NCBI RefSeq assembly: GCF_000688235.1
Contig: NZ_JHYO01000030.1
Span: 1-48,061, forward strand
DNA: 48,061 nucleotides
Reading direction: 5' to 3'
Origin: Terasakiella pusilla DSM 6293
GTDB lineage: Bacteria > Pseudomonadota > Alphaproteobacteria > Rhodospirillales > Terasakiellaceae
In this document: positions 36,144 through 44,504 of the stretch, piece after piece
How the letters are laid out: each line of letters begins with the position of its first letter
Numbering within the stretch: position 1 is the stretch's first letter
Program-made: the position numbers and the translations under genes
Notes under the pieces: generated by a model
Seen by the model: only the letters and a program-made list of their open reading frames with translations
Databases searched by the model: none
Told to the model about the DNA's origin: nothing

Positions 36144-36455
36144 ATGAGCGACCTACCTTTTGAAATCGGCGTCGAAACCTTGCAAAAATATCGCGAGACT
36201 GGTGTGGATCACATCGTCCTTGATGTGCGCGAACCGGCGGAGATTGCGTCGCATGCCTATGAAGGCGCGCTTGAAATCCCGATGAACGAAATTCCGCAAA
36301 GCCTGACAGAAATCCCCGACGACAAAACAGTTGTTGTCCTGTGCCATATTGGCGGGCGATCCATGCAGGTCACAGGTTGGCTGCGTCAACAAGGCTATGA
36401 CAACATCACCAACCTGCGCGGTGGCATTGAAGCTTGGGCGGCGCTTAACCGTTAA
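36144..36455 (+). CDS. Single-domain rhodanese-like protein
   Basis: 103 residues forming one rhodanese domain: DVREPAEI near residue 27, active-site C67 in LCHIGGRSM, and the C-terminal NLRGGIEAW. It could transfer sulfane sulfur to cyanide or protein acceptors. No signal peptide. CGGAGA precedes the ATG. Its stop overlaps that of the convergent threonine aldolase gene. Confidence 0.92.
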   Translation: MSDLPFEIGVETLQKYRETGVDHIVLDVREPAEIASHAYEGALEIPMNEIPQSLTEIPDDKTVVVLCHIGGRSMQVTGWLRQQGYDNITNLRGGIEAWAALNR

Positions 36456-37483
36456 AGACGGGCGGTGTTGATGAACCCGTCAACATCGCTTTCTTTTGTA
36501 TTAAAGGCGGTGACGAGCCGGATTAAAGGCGACGTTGGGTCTTGCCAACGATAGAACCCGTATCCGGCCTTTTCCAGTCTCTCCAGACTTTCTTGGGGCA
36601 AGCTGATGAAAATTTCGTTGGCTTCCACCGGATAATAAAGTTCGCTGCCGGGGATAGAGTCCAGACCTTCTTTCAGTTTTTGGGCCATTGCATTGGCGTG
36701 AAGGGCATTTTTCAGCCACAGGTCATTGCTTAAAAAGGCATCCCATTGGGCGGCAAGGTAGCGCATTTTTGAAAACAGATGGCCGCCGCGTTTGCGCTTA
36801 AAGCTGACATCCTTTGCCAAGGCGGTGTTGAAAAAGATAATGGCTTCCGCAGACATGGCCCCATTTTTGGTGGCCCCGAAACTTAAGACATCAACGCCGG
36901 CCTTCCAGGTCATTTCGGCGGGGCTGCAGCCGATGGTGCAAAGCGCGTTGGTAAAGCGCGCTCCATCCATATGAAGGTGCAGGTTATATTCCTTGGCGAC
37001 ATCCCCGATCTGATGAATTTCCCCCAGACCATAGATGGTTCCGGCCTCGCTTGCTTGTGAGATACTAATCGCAGCGGGTTGCGTGTGATGAACGGCAAAG
37101 GAGGTTGCGGCAAGGGCGGAGTCTAGTTCCCCTGCATGCAGTTTGCCATTGGCACCGGGCAGGGTGACGAGTTTCGCCCCGCCTGTAAAAAATTCTGGCG
37201 CGCCACATTCATCGCAATTGATGTGGGAGTCACGATGGCAATAGATGCTGCCGTGGGGCGGGCTGAGGGCCGCCAAGGCAATAGCGTTTGCGGCGGTGCC
37301 TGTCGGGACCAGCAGTACGTGGGTTTCACAGTCAAACAGGTCGTTGAAGCGGTTTTGAACTTTCTCTGTCAGGGCATCGTTGCCGTAAGGCATGGCGCAC
37401 TCTTCGTTCGCTGCACACAGGGCTTCAAGTATTTCTGGCGAGACACCGGCTGTGTTGTCGCTGGCAAAGTTCATGGTAGCCAC
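36452..37483 (-). CDS. ltaE: Low-specificity L-threonine aldolase
   Basis: 343 residues; a PLP-dependent fold-type I enzyme that cleaves threonine or allo-threonine to glycine and acetaldehyde. The PLP lysine is K206 in SFGATKNGA. The N-terminus MNFASDNTAGVSPEILEAL and the HMDGARFTNAL motif (Asp binding the PLP ring) match the family. The acetaldehyde product is of the kind a tungsten aldehyde oxidoreductase can use, but no link is shown. It is convergent with the rhodanese gene, with overlapping stop codons. Confidence 0.93.
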   Translation of the reverse strand: MATMNFASDNTAGVSPEILEALCAANEECAMPYGNDALTEKVQNRFNDLFDCETHVLLVPTGTAANAIALAALSPPHGSIYCHRDSHINCDECGAPEFFTGGAKLVTLPGANGKLHAGELDSALAATSFAVHHTQPAAISISQASEAGTIYGLGEIHQIGDVAKEYNLHLHMDGARFTNALCTIGCSPAEMTWKAGVDVLSFGATKNGAMSAEAIIFFNTALAKDVSFKRKRGGHLFSKMRYLAAQWDAFLSNDLWLKNALHANAMAQKLKEGLDSIPGSELYYPVEANEIFISLPQESLERLEKAGYGFYRWQDPTSPLIRLVTAFNTKESDVDGFINTARL

Positions 37484-37501
37484 TCCTATCAGGTTGTTTT
37501 G

Positions 37502-37891
37502 TTATAGCTTAACCTGAATAGGAATCTCTTCAAAGTCCTGTTTTGCCTCAAAAAATCGAAAAGCTTTAACCTCGTCCAACGTGGCGATGACCCAGATCAG
37601 CTCTGGCTCATAGACCATAGCTTTGTCGGTGTCGGACGGGTAGGGTACGCCGTTGGGGTGAGAATGGTAAAACCCCATCATGCTGCGCTCCCCGGTTTCG
37701 CGGATCAGTTTAAAGCGCACGCGGGCGTCAATTTCAAAGCTGTTGGTTTTATCCCCGTTTGAAACATTGTCTGACGGCAGGAGACGTTCGACAACATCGT
37801 CCTGCCCGACAATCAGGCCGCAGCATTCTTCGGGGTGGGCCTGTCTGGCGTGGGCCAGTATAAAGTCTATCTGTTCTTGTCGAAAGATCAT
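37502..37891 (-). CDS. M67-family JAMM metallopeptidase (Mov34/MPN/PAD-1)
   Basis: 129 residues with a complete JAMM zinc site: E22 (PEECCG), H76 and H78 (YHSHP), S86 and D89 (PSDTD). Bacterial members of this size process sulfur-carrier proteins or tailless ubiquitin-like substrates, for example in cysteine synthesis. Its ATG overlaps the stop of the preceding membrane-protein gene by four bases, so the two are coupled. The ltaE gene follows 18 bp downstream on the same strand. Confidence 0.9.
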   Translation of the reverse strand: MIFRQEQIDFILAHARQAHPEECCGLIVGQDDVVERLLPSDNVSNGDKTNSFEIDARVRFKLIRETGERSMMGFYHSHPNGVPYPSDTDKAMVYEPELIWVIATLDEVKAFRFFEAKQDFEEIPIQVKL

Positions 37892-38298
37892 TGCGCGGGA
37901 TGAAGTGACAGACCGCCCAGTTTCGCACCAGTGTTGATATCCAGTATCATCAGCTTATTGATGCCCGCGTCGTTGATCAGGCGCAGGACCAGACGCTGCG
38001 AATCCAAGTCGGTTTCAACAACTTTGTAGCCTTGCGGGATTTCCAGACGCATATCGCCAAATGCTTTGACGGGGGCCGGGGCAGCCACGTTGGTTTGCGG
38101 CTGGCTGGATTTATTGCCAACAAGCGGAACTTCCACATCTTTTATGGCTTCTTCGATGCCGGGTGCGTTCTTTGAGAGGTCAAAAAATTTAAAATCGGGG
38201 TTGTCAGCTTTCTGTATAAGGCCGTAAACCAAAGCGACTAATCCTAATACGATTAACAGGCCCATGCCGATGACGATAGAAACGAGTACAGTTCTCAT
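37888..38298 (-). CDS. Small membrane-anchored protein of unknown function
   Basis: 136 residues with one N-terminal membrane segment (~4-28) and a periplasmic tail. The C-terminal ~55 residues look like a beta-rich module (MRLEIPQGYKVVETDLDSQR, then KLMILDINTGAKLGGLSL). This pattern resembles small alphaproteobacterial proteins of the DUF6476 type, but I am not certain. It is divergent from the rluD-like gene and coupled to the JAMM peptidase gene. Confidence 0.75.
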   Translation of the reverse strand: MRTVLVSIVIGMGLLIVLGLVALVYGLIQKADNPDFKFFDLSKNAPGIEEAIKDVEVPLVGNKSSQPQTNVAAPAPVKAFGDMRLEIPQGYKVVETDLDSQRLVLRLINDAGINKLMILDINTGAKLGGLSLHPAQ

Positions 38299-38331
38299 CT
38301 TTTAACTCTTGCTTTGGTTTAAATATATCCG

Positions 38332-39297
38332 ATGACCGATCAATATACAGTCACTGCTCAGGACCGGGATAATGGTGTCCGTCTTGATAAGCTACTTTCC
38401 AAGGGAGACAGCGGTTTATCGCGTTCTCGCCTGAAAGCCCTTATCGAAGAAGGATGCGTCTCCCAATCCGGCGAGACAATAACGGACGCTTCGTTCAGGG
38501 TCAAACCCGGACAGGTGTTTTCTGTCGATATTCCTGAAGCCAGAGAATATGAGCCAAAAGCCGAAAATATCCCGCTGGAGGTCGTTTATGAAGATGATGA
38601 CCTGCTGGTTCTGAACAAACCGGCGGGTATGGTTGTCCATCCGGCCGCGGGCAACTATGACGGAACCCTTGTAAACGCTTTGCTTTATCACTGTGGGGAT
38701 AGTCTGTCGGGGATCGGCGGGGTTAAGCGGCCAGGGATCGTACATCGTCTGGATAAGGAAACCAGCGGTCTGATGGTGGTTGCCAAAAACGATATTGCGC
38801 ACGTTTCCCTGTCGGAACAGTTCGCCGCCCATAGTCTGGAGCGGGCGTATCTGGCGGTGGTCTGGGGTGTGCCGGACCCGAAAATGGGACGGATTGAAGG
38901 CAATATTGGCAGAAGTCCCTCGAATCGTAAGAAAATGGCGGTTGTCGGCAGGGGAGGGAAAACGGCTTTCACCAATTATAAATTGATACAGAATGTGGGG
39001 TATTACGCCTCATTAGTTGAATGTCGCCTTGAAACGGGCCGAACACACCAAATTCGTGTCCATATGTCGACCAAGGGAAATACTGTAGTTGGGGATGCCC
39101 TTTATGGACGTACACCACCGCGTTTGTTGCGCGCGCTAAATGACGTGCAAAAGCAGGCATTTAACGGCTTTAAGAGGCATGGTTTACATGCATATATCCT
39201 AGGGTTTTTGCACCCGCGAACAGGCGAAGAAATGTATTTTGAAAACGAATTACCTTCTGAAATCAATGAGTTGTGTGAATTTCTGAAAAAAGTTTAG
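38332..39297 (+). CDS. rluD: RluA-family pseudouridine synthase (RluD-like)
   Basis: 321 residues: an N-terminal S4 RNA-binding domain (~14-75; VRLDKLLSKGDSGLSRSRLK), then the catalytic domain with D141 in HRLDKETSGLMV and GRTHQIRVHM toward the C-terminus. It would isomerise uridines, most likely in the 23S rRNA helix 69 loop by analogy with RluD; other RluA-family targets are possible. It lies upstream of rpoH, a frequent alphaproteobacterial neighbour. Confidence 0.9.
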   Translation: MTDQYTVTAQDRDNGVRLDKLLSKGDSGLSRSRLKALIEEGCVSQSGETITDASFRVKPGQVFSVDIPEAREYEPKAENIPLEVVYEDDDLLVLNKPAGMVVHPAAGNYDGTLVNALLYHCGDSLSGIGGVKRPGIVHRLDKETSGLMVVAKNDIAHVSLSEQFAAHSLERAYLAVVWGVPDPKMGRIEGNIGRSPSNRKKMAVVGRGGKTAFTNYKLIQNVGYYASLVECRLETGRTHQIRVHMSTKGNTVVGDALYGRTPPRLLRALNDVQKQAFNGFKRHGLHAYILGFLHPRTGEEMYFENELPSEINELCEFLKKV

Positions 39298-39330
39298 AAA
39301 GTATTATGCCTGAGGGAAATAGTTGGTTAC

Positions 39331-39423
39331 TATAAAGGTGAGGGGATTAAATACTAGGAGGGCACCCATGACGAATAGTTGAATAACTATTCGTGTAACC
39401 CAGATCCGATAGGGGGATGGCAC
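39331..39423 (+). promoter_or_regulatory. Structured rpoH leader: mini-ORF hairpin and Shine-Dalgarno hairpin
   Basis: A -10-like TATAAA occurs at 39331-39336. AGGAGG (39357-39362 region) precedes ATG ACG AAT AGT TGA (39368-39382), a four-codon ORF. The same bases form a perfect 10-bp stem, ACGAATAGTT-GAAT-AACTATTCGT (39371-39394). Downstream, CCA(GA)TCC at 400-407 of this kilobase can pair with GGATGG at 39415-39420, covering the rpoH ribosome site AGGGGG. Function inferred only. Confidence 0.5.
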
Positions 39424-40329
39424 ATGGCTAGCAGTACCTTAGGCTTAACATTCACACCGGAACAAAACTTATCCCGGTACCTGAGTGAAATACGAAAGTT
39501 CCCGATGCTGAGCGTCGAGGAAGAATATAGTCTCGCAGTAAATTGGCGCGAACGTGAAGATCATGACGCAGCGCATAAGCTTGTTACAAGTCACCTGCGA
39601 CTGGTTGCAAAGATCGCGATGGGATATCGCGGTTATGGTTTACCGGTCGGGGAGCTGATTTCCGAAGGTAATATCGGCATGATGCAGGCTGTAAAACGGT
39701 TTGACCCTGAACGTGGGTTCAGGCTGGCAACTTATGCGATGTGGTGGATCCGCGCTTCCATTCAGGAATATATCTTACACTCTTGGTCGTTGGTCAAAAT
39801 GGGGACCACGGCTGCCCAGAAAAAATTGTTCTTCAACCTGCGCAAACTCAAAGGCCAGATGAAGGCGATTGAAGAAGGCGACTTGCATCCTGAGCATGTC
39901 CGCAAAATCGCTGAAAAACTGAACGTGCCGGAAGATGAGGTCATTCAGATGAACCGACGTCTGTCCAGCAACGATCACAGTCTCAATTCCCCCCTGCGCA
40001 TGGACGGGGAAGGTGAATGGATCGACTGGTTGGTCGATGAACGCCGCGATCAGGAAAAAGAACTGGCCCATCGTGAAGAGATGGATAACCGTCGGGTCAT
40101 GATGGAAAGTGGTTTAAAAACCCTGAATGAGCGGGAACGCCACATCCTTGTAGAGCGTCGCCTAAAAGACAACCCATCGACGCTTGAAGATTTGTCACAG
40201 GAATATGGTGTCTCGCGCGAACGTATTCGTCAGATTGAAGTCCGTGCATTTGAAAAACTGCAAAAATCTATGAAAAATGCACTGATGGAACAACGCATGA
40301 AAGAGCGCGAAATGCGAGATAACTTCTGA
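39424..40329 (+). CDS. rpoH: RNA polymerase sigma factor RpoH (sigma-32)
   Basis: 301 residues; the heat-shock sigma factor. Region 2 is visible (HLRLVAKIAMGYRGYGLPVG; RGFRLATYAMWWIRASIQEY), as is the RpoH box just after it (QKKLFFNLRKLK), and region 4 (LEDLSQEYGVSRERIRQIEV). The ATG at 39424 is chosen over a TTG at 39379 because AGGGGGA precedes it and the N-terminus MASSTLGLTFTPEQNLSRYL aligns with the family. The leader upstream has hairpins that may control translation. A strong terminator follows. Confidence 0.95.
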   Translation: MASSTLGLTFTPEQNLSRYLSEIRKFPMLSVEEEYSLAVNWREREDHDAAHKLVTSHLRLVAKIAMGYRGYGLPVGELISEGNIGMMQAVKRFDPERGFRLATYAMWWIRASIQEYILHSWSLVKMGTTAAQKKLFFNLRKLKGQMKAIEEGDLHPEHVRKIAEKLNVPEDEVIQMNRRLSSNDHSLNSPLRMDGEGEWIDWLVDERRDQEKELAHREEMDNRRVMMESGLKTLNERERHILVERRLKDNPSTLEDLSQEYGVSRERIRQIEVRAFEKLQKSMKNALMEQRMKEREMRDNF

Positions 40330-40350
40330 TGATTTTGATATCTCTAAACT

Positions 40351-40377
40351 AAAAAGGCACTTTGGGGTGCCTTTTTT
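40351..40377. terminator. Intrinsic terminator after rpoH, probably bidirectional
   Basis: AAAAAGGCAC pairs with GTGCCTTTTT around TTTGGG, followed by more Ts. The A run gives T-rich sequence on the minus strand, so the convergent membrane-protein gene may use it too. Confidence 0.88.
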
Positions 40378-40954
40378 ATTTGCGTGATTTCGCAGCCCCC
40401 GGGGCTTTTGGTTCACCGGACGGGGCTGCGGGTTCTTCATCCATATCGTGGGGAACACTGGCAGACTCGCCGGTGACTTCTTCCCCCCATTCGGCCAGCA
40501 GCTTCTTTTGTCGGGCGCGCAGGATGGCCACCCGTCGCTGTGCGATAAAGGTCATGGCTGTGGTCACAATCGGCGGCGTGATGATGTAGAAAATCCATCC
40601 CAGCGCTGCACAGCCGTACATGGTGAACAGGGAAAATACATCCGTTAGACTATCCACCGCCATGGACATGCTGTTACTGCCCATCCATAAATCCAGCAGA
40701 AAGGGAAAGACACCGGCAAAGTTCATGGCCAGCACGCTGTAAAAAGCAAAGCGTTGGGCGCTGCGGTCAATCAGCAAGGCCACAAAGGTCGGCAGCATAC
40801 CAAAGACCACCAGAACCAGCGACGCCATAGAAACCAATAACAGGATCATGGCCGCAAATAAGGCGATAAAACCGAGCAGCATCAAGCCTCCGCTGGCGCC
40901 AACGGGTTTCTTTTTTACAATAACAGGTCTGGGTCTTGGTCTTGGTTTGGCCAT
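40376..40954 (-). CDS. Multi-spanning membrane protein of unknown function, partner of the pseudokinase
   Basis: 192 residues. A basic Pro/Arg N-terminus (MAKPRPRPRPVIVKKK) is followed by three or four hydrophobic segments between ~23 and ~140. Next comes a basic helix (QRRVAILRARQKKLLAEWGE) and an acidic, Pro/Ala-rich tail. I do not recognise a family. Its ribosome site AGGA overlaps the stop of the pseudokinase gene nine bases upstream, so translation is coupled and the products may form one membrane complex. Confidence 0.8.
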   Translation of the reverse strand: MAKPRPRPRPVIVKKKPVGASGGLMLLGFIALFAAMILLLVSMASLVLVVFGMLPTFVALLIDRSAQRFAFYSVLAMNFAGVFPFLLDLWMGSNSMSMAVDSLTDVFSLFTMYGCAALGWIFYIITPPIVTTAMTFIAQRRVAILRARQKKLLAEWGEEVTGESASVPHDMDEEPAAPSGEPKAPGAAKSRK

Positions 40955-40963
40955 GCTACATTC

Positions 40964-42997
40964 CTACCACAATGTACCGATAAAGGTAACGGTGATGATC
41001 AGCAGGGAAATGACAATAGAGGTCATGGCAGCTGCCTGTTGTCCGATGCGGGTCGAGTTTTTTTGTAAAGCGCTAGAGCCGCTTTCGATGTCTTTAATCT
41101 CGTTTTCCGCATCTTGAAACTCTTTGCTGGCTTCGTCAAAATCCATCTGGTCTTGGGCGCGTTGTTCTGCGTTATCCAGCAAGTTAAACAGGTCAGCCAA
41201 ATTGCCTTTACGGATCAGTTTGGGAACTTCTTTTTCCAGCTCTTCCCGGATGGATTTGCTGTGAAAGGCTTTGATGGCCGGTCCCATATGGGCGCCGACC
41301 CAACTGGTGAAGCCCAGCAAGTTCCCGGACTTGGTGCGCCATTGTACCAATGCAAGCAGGCTCAACATGCCAAGGGTGGCAATTTCCACACGTTCATCCC
41401 CGACGGCCTTGACGTGGGGATCGATGTTCTGGTTGAGGCGCGCGGCGATGAAAGCCACGATATGACGGTCTATCGGGCGTGTTGTCTTGTCGATTTTTGC
41501 CGACACACGTTCAAGGGCAGGCATCAGCTCTTTGATTGTTGTGACATACTCTTCGACAAGGATCGGGCTTTGACAGGCCAGCGTCGGGTTGGTTTCGTAG
41601 AGGCATCGTTCCACGCCATAGCCGATTTTGCGATCCTGTGTAAAGTCGAGCAGCTGATCGAAGTTCTTTTCAAGGGCGACATAGACGGGGTTATAGGTAT
41701 CTTGCGCATCAAACCAGGCACGCGGCAAGCCCCGCGAGATGACCTCAACAGGGGTGTTGGCGTTACCTTTTTGCAGGACGCTGTTGGCAAAGGCTGTACC
41801 GAATCCGTCGGGCATAAACCAGCAGTCTTTATATCTGACCGGCAGGGAGGGATCGAGGATGGTGCTGATCCTCGCTGCCATGATATCTTTATCACCGCCT
41901 TGTGTTTGTGCCATATGGATGGCGTTGGAGGCGGCGGAGGACATGTCAGAATTTTCGAGGTCACGTTTTAACCATGTTTCCAACAGATTGTCTTTGACCA
42001 GTTTTTCAACATGGCTGGGCATGCGCGAAACGGCGAGGGACAGTGTTTTGGTGTTAAAGTGGTCCCGTCCTGCATATTCAATCGGACGCTTGGCTTTTGG
42101 GGCGGCTTTCTTCTGCATCGGTGTCAGGCGTCGCCCGTTGATCCAAAGGTCAAGCTGCTCCAGCCCCCAGCGTTCGTGTTCGTCATCGGATAACATGCCG
42201 CGCAAGGCTTCCAGCATGTTGACGGGGACGGGTTCCTGTCCGATCAGGGTCGCGTAGGACCCGTCGAGCATCTTGGAAAACAGGATATCATCATCTGTTC
42301 GAAAATGCGGGACTGGATTGCCGCCAACAAGGGCAAACAAGGTGGTGACGCCAAGTGCGTACATATCATCAGAGACATCGCCCGCGCCGCGTCCTGATGG
42401 TGGGGCGGTGCCGCGCTCGACGGTTTCAAATAGAGTGGGTTGATCGTAACCGGGCGGTACGGTCGTGCAGTCCCCCAATACAAGACGATCGTTTGATCCA
42501 TCCATAAAGTAAAGGTTGGATGGGCGAATTTGTCGGTGGGACACGCCGCGTGTTGCAAATTCCTGAAGGCCGTGGCAAATCGGTTCAATGATCTTGCGCA
42601 CCATTTCGTGCTGGTTGATCTTGCCAAGGTGGTCCAGTAAGCGGCCGCCGGCCGGACGTTCGTAGATCACAGCAACGGTGCGTTGGTTCATGAGGGGCCA
42701 ATGAACGACACCCCAGTCTACCAAAGGCATGGCCCCGCGAATATTCGCCCCTTTCAGGACATCCATCACCCCTGTACGCGCCCCCAGATAGGGCGGGGCG
42801 ATCAAGGCAAAGAGCTTGCGTTCGGTATTGCGTTTATCTTCGGCGTGATAGGCCTTGGCGGAAGGAGTGCTAAGCTCAGGGAGTGGCTGGCCCGGAAAGA
42901 TCTGGAAACGGTCCAACATCGCAGGCGGCATCGCTTTCTGTTTTTCCTGTGCTTGCTGTTGGGCCGCCTGTGCTTGCCCTTGATCCTGCTCGGCCAT
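40964..42997 (-). CDS. Tail-anchored protein-kinase-like protein, predicted pseudokinase
   Basis: 677 residues. A Gln/Ala-rich N-terminus is followed by a kinase-like region (~50-310). The HRD loop reads H154-R155-Q156 (SHRQIRPSNLYF), so the catalytic aspartate is replaced by glutamine. DFG reads GDC, keeping only the aspartate. No glycine-rich loop or clear ATP lysine is seen, but the lobe-end motif GDVSDDMYALGVTTLFALVG is typical of Hanks kinases. A large helical region of unknown type (~320-600) and a coiled-coil segment (~600-650) lead to one C-terminal membrane helix (~655-675), making it tail-anchored with a cytoplasmic body. It probably binds rather than phosphorylates partners. It precedes and is coupled to the 192-residue membrane protein. 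Confidence 0.82.
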   Translation of the reverse strand: MAEQDQGQAQAAQQQAQEKQKAMPPAMLDRFQIFPGQPLPELSTPSAKAYHAEDKRNTERKLFALIAPPYLGARTGVMDVLKGANIRGAMPLVDWGVVHWPLMNQRTVAVIYERPAGGRLLDHLGKINQHEMVRKIIEPICHGLQEFATRGVSHRQIRPSNLYFMDGSNDRLVLGDCTTVPPGYDQPTLFETVERGTAPPSGRGAGDVSDDMYALGVTTLFALVGGNPVPHFRTDDDILFSKMLDGSYATLIGQEPVPVNMLEALRGMLSDDEHERWGLEQLDLWINGRRLTPMQKKAAPKAKRPIEYAGRDHFNTKTLSLAVSRMPSHVEKLVKDNLLETWLKRDLENSDMSSAASNAIHMAQTQGGDKDIMAARISTILDPSLPVRYKDCWFMPDGFGTAFANSVLQKGNANTPVEVISRGLPRAWFDAQDTYNPVYVALEKNFDQLLDFTQDRKIGYGVERCLYETNPTLACQSPILVEEYVTTIKELMPALERVSAKIDKTTRPIDRHIVAFIAARLNQNIDPHVKAVGDERVEIATLGMLSLLALVQWRTKSGNLLGFTSWVGAHMGPAIKAFHSKSIREELEKEVPKLIRKGNLADLFNLLDNAEQRAQDQMDFDEASKEFQDAENEIKDIESGSSALQKNSTRIGQQAAAMTSIVISLLIITVTFIGTLW

Positions 42998-43123
42998 TTA
43001 TGCCCTACGATTGCCTAAGTTTTTTAAATCTGTCTTTGTACGATTTGCACACTGGTGACGATAGTATATCGAATTGGACAATAATCATATAAAACAATGA
43101 TTAAAAGGAAATGAATATCAATA

Positions 43124-43155
43124 AAAAACCCCTTACCGTTAAGTAAGGGGTTTTT
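43124..43155. terminator. Bidirectional intrinsic terminator after purA
   Basis: AAAAACCCCTTAC pairs perfectly with GTAAGGGGTTTTT around CGTTAA, a 13-bp stem. Read on the minus strand it ends purA with a T run. Confidence 0.92.
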
Positions 43156-43175
43156 CAGTCGTTCTTGTGAAACGA

Positions 43176-44468
43176 TTAGCCTTTGAACGGGTCTGTCACC
43201 AAGATTGTGTCGTCACGTTCCGGGCTGGTTGAACAAACGGCAACCGGTGTTTCGATCAGTTCTTCAATACGTTTAATGTATTTGACGCAAGTTGCCGGAA
43301 GATCAGCCCAAGTCCGTGCGCCTTCGGTGCTTTCGGACCAGCCTCCCATCACTTCGTAAATCGGTGTTACACGTTCTTGCTCAGCCGGGTTTGACGGCAG
43401 GTGTTTGATGATTTTGCCATCGAGTTCGTAGCCCGTGCAGATTTTCAGCTCGTCCATCCCGTCAAGGACGTCAAGTTTCATCAGGGCGATCCCTGTGATG
43501 CCGTTCACTTTAACGGCTTGGCGTACCAAGACAGCGTCAAACCAGCCGCAACGGCGCTCACGCCCTGTGACCGTGCCAAACTCGTGTCCGCGCTCACCCA
43601 GGCCACGACCAATTTCGTCAAACAGTTCTGTCGGGAAAGGACCGGAACCAACACGTGTGGTGTAGGCTTTGGTAATCCCCAGAATGTAGGAAAGTGCGCC
43701 CGGCCCCATACCAGAACCCGCAGAAGCCTGACCGGCAACTGTGTTGGAGGAGGTCACGAACGGGACTGTCCCATGGTCGATATCCAGCAGAGTGCCTTGT
43801 GCGCCTTCAAACAGGATACGTTCGCCACGTGCTGTGGCGTCGTCCAGCAATTGCCAAACAATTTGGGAATAAGGTATCAGTTGCGGTGCCATTTCAAGCA
43901 ATGGTGTGAGAATTTCTTCTACACTCCATTCTTTTTTGCCAAGACCACGCAGGATCGCATTGTGGTGTTCCAGCAGTTTTTCAACTTTCGCACCCAAAGT
44001 TTCCGGGTCGGCCAGATCACCGAAGCGGATTGCACGACGCCCGACTTTGTCTTCGTAAGCCGGACCGATGCCGCGACCTGTGGTGCCGATTTTGGCTTTG
44101 CCCAAGGCTTCTTCGCGCACTTGATCAAGTAGCTGGTGAACAGGCAGGATCAGGCAAGCATTTTCAGCGATTGCGAGGGTTTGTGGGTTGATTTCAACGC
44201 CTTGGCCACGGATGGTGTCCATTTCTCTAAGCAGGGCAGCCGGGTCGATAACAACACCGTTGCCGATCACTGACAGCTTGCCGCCCCGAACGATCCCGGA
44301 AGGCAGAAGGCTGAGTTTGTATTTCACACCGTCGATAACAAGCGTATGACCGGCGTTATGACCGCCTTGGAAGCGCACGACCACATCGGCACGTTCCGAG
44401 AGCCAGTCTACGATCTTGCCTTTGCCTTCGTCCCCCCATTGGGAACCGACTACAACTACGTTTGTCAT
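43176..44468 (-). CDS. purA: Adenylosuccinate synthetase
   Basis: 430 residues. It catalyses the GTP-dependent joining of IMP and aspartate, the first committed step to AMP. The N-terminal phosphate loop [16 protein letters not shown] and [10 protein letters not shown] are diagnostic; [14 protein letters not shown] and [15 protein letters not shown] also match. The ATG at 44468 (MTNVVVVG) is chosen because GGAG lies before it; the upstream in-frame ATG would add five residues. It follows hisZ by 36 bp with this start, a pairing common in alphaproteobacteria. Confidence 0.96.
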   Translation of the reverse strand: MTNVVVVGSQWGDEGKGKIVDWLSERADVVVRFQGGHNAGHTLVIDGVKYKLSLLPSGIVRGGKLSVIGNGVVIDPAALLREMDTIRGQGVEINPQTLAIAENACLILPVHQLLDQVREEALGKAKIGTTGRGIGPAYEDKVGRRAIRFGDLADPETLGAKVEKLLEHHNAILRGLGKKEWSVEEILTPLLEMAPQLIPYSQIVWQLLDDATARGERILFEGAQGTLLDIDHGTVPFVTSSNTVAGQASAGSGMGPGALSYILGITKAYTTRVGSGPFPTELFDEIGRGLGERGHEFGTVTGRERRCGWFDAVLVRQAVKVNGITGIALMKLDVLDGMDELKICTGYELDGKIIKHLPSNPAEQERVTPIYEVMGGWSESTEGARTWADLPATCVKYIKRIEELIETPVAVCSTSPERDDTILVTDPFKG

Positions 44469-44504
44469 TGCTAAAATCTCCATACTGGTCGCAGGTTTTC
44501 AAAC

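Noticed and set aside
39368-39382. Upstream in-frame start for RpoH
   Set aside because: This ATG is out of frame with rpoH and meets a stop after four codons; the ATG at 39424 fits the family.
41114-41971. Open frame of 285 codons on the plus strand
   Set aside because: Antisense to the pseudokinase gene; no ribosome site and no domain. It is a shadow.
43401-44132. Open frame of 243 codons on the plus strand
   Set aside because: Antisense to purA, which is certain.
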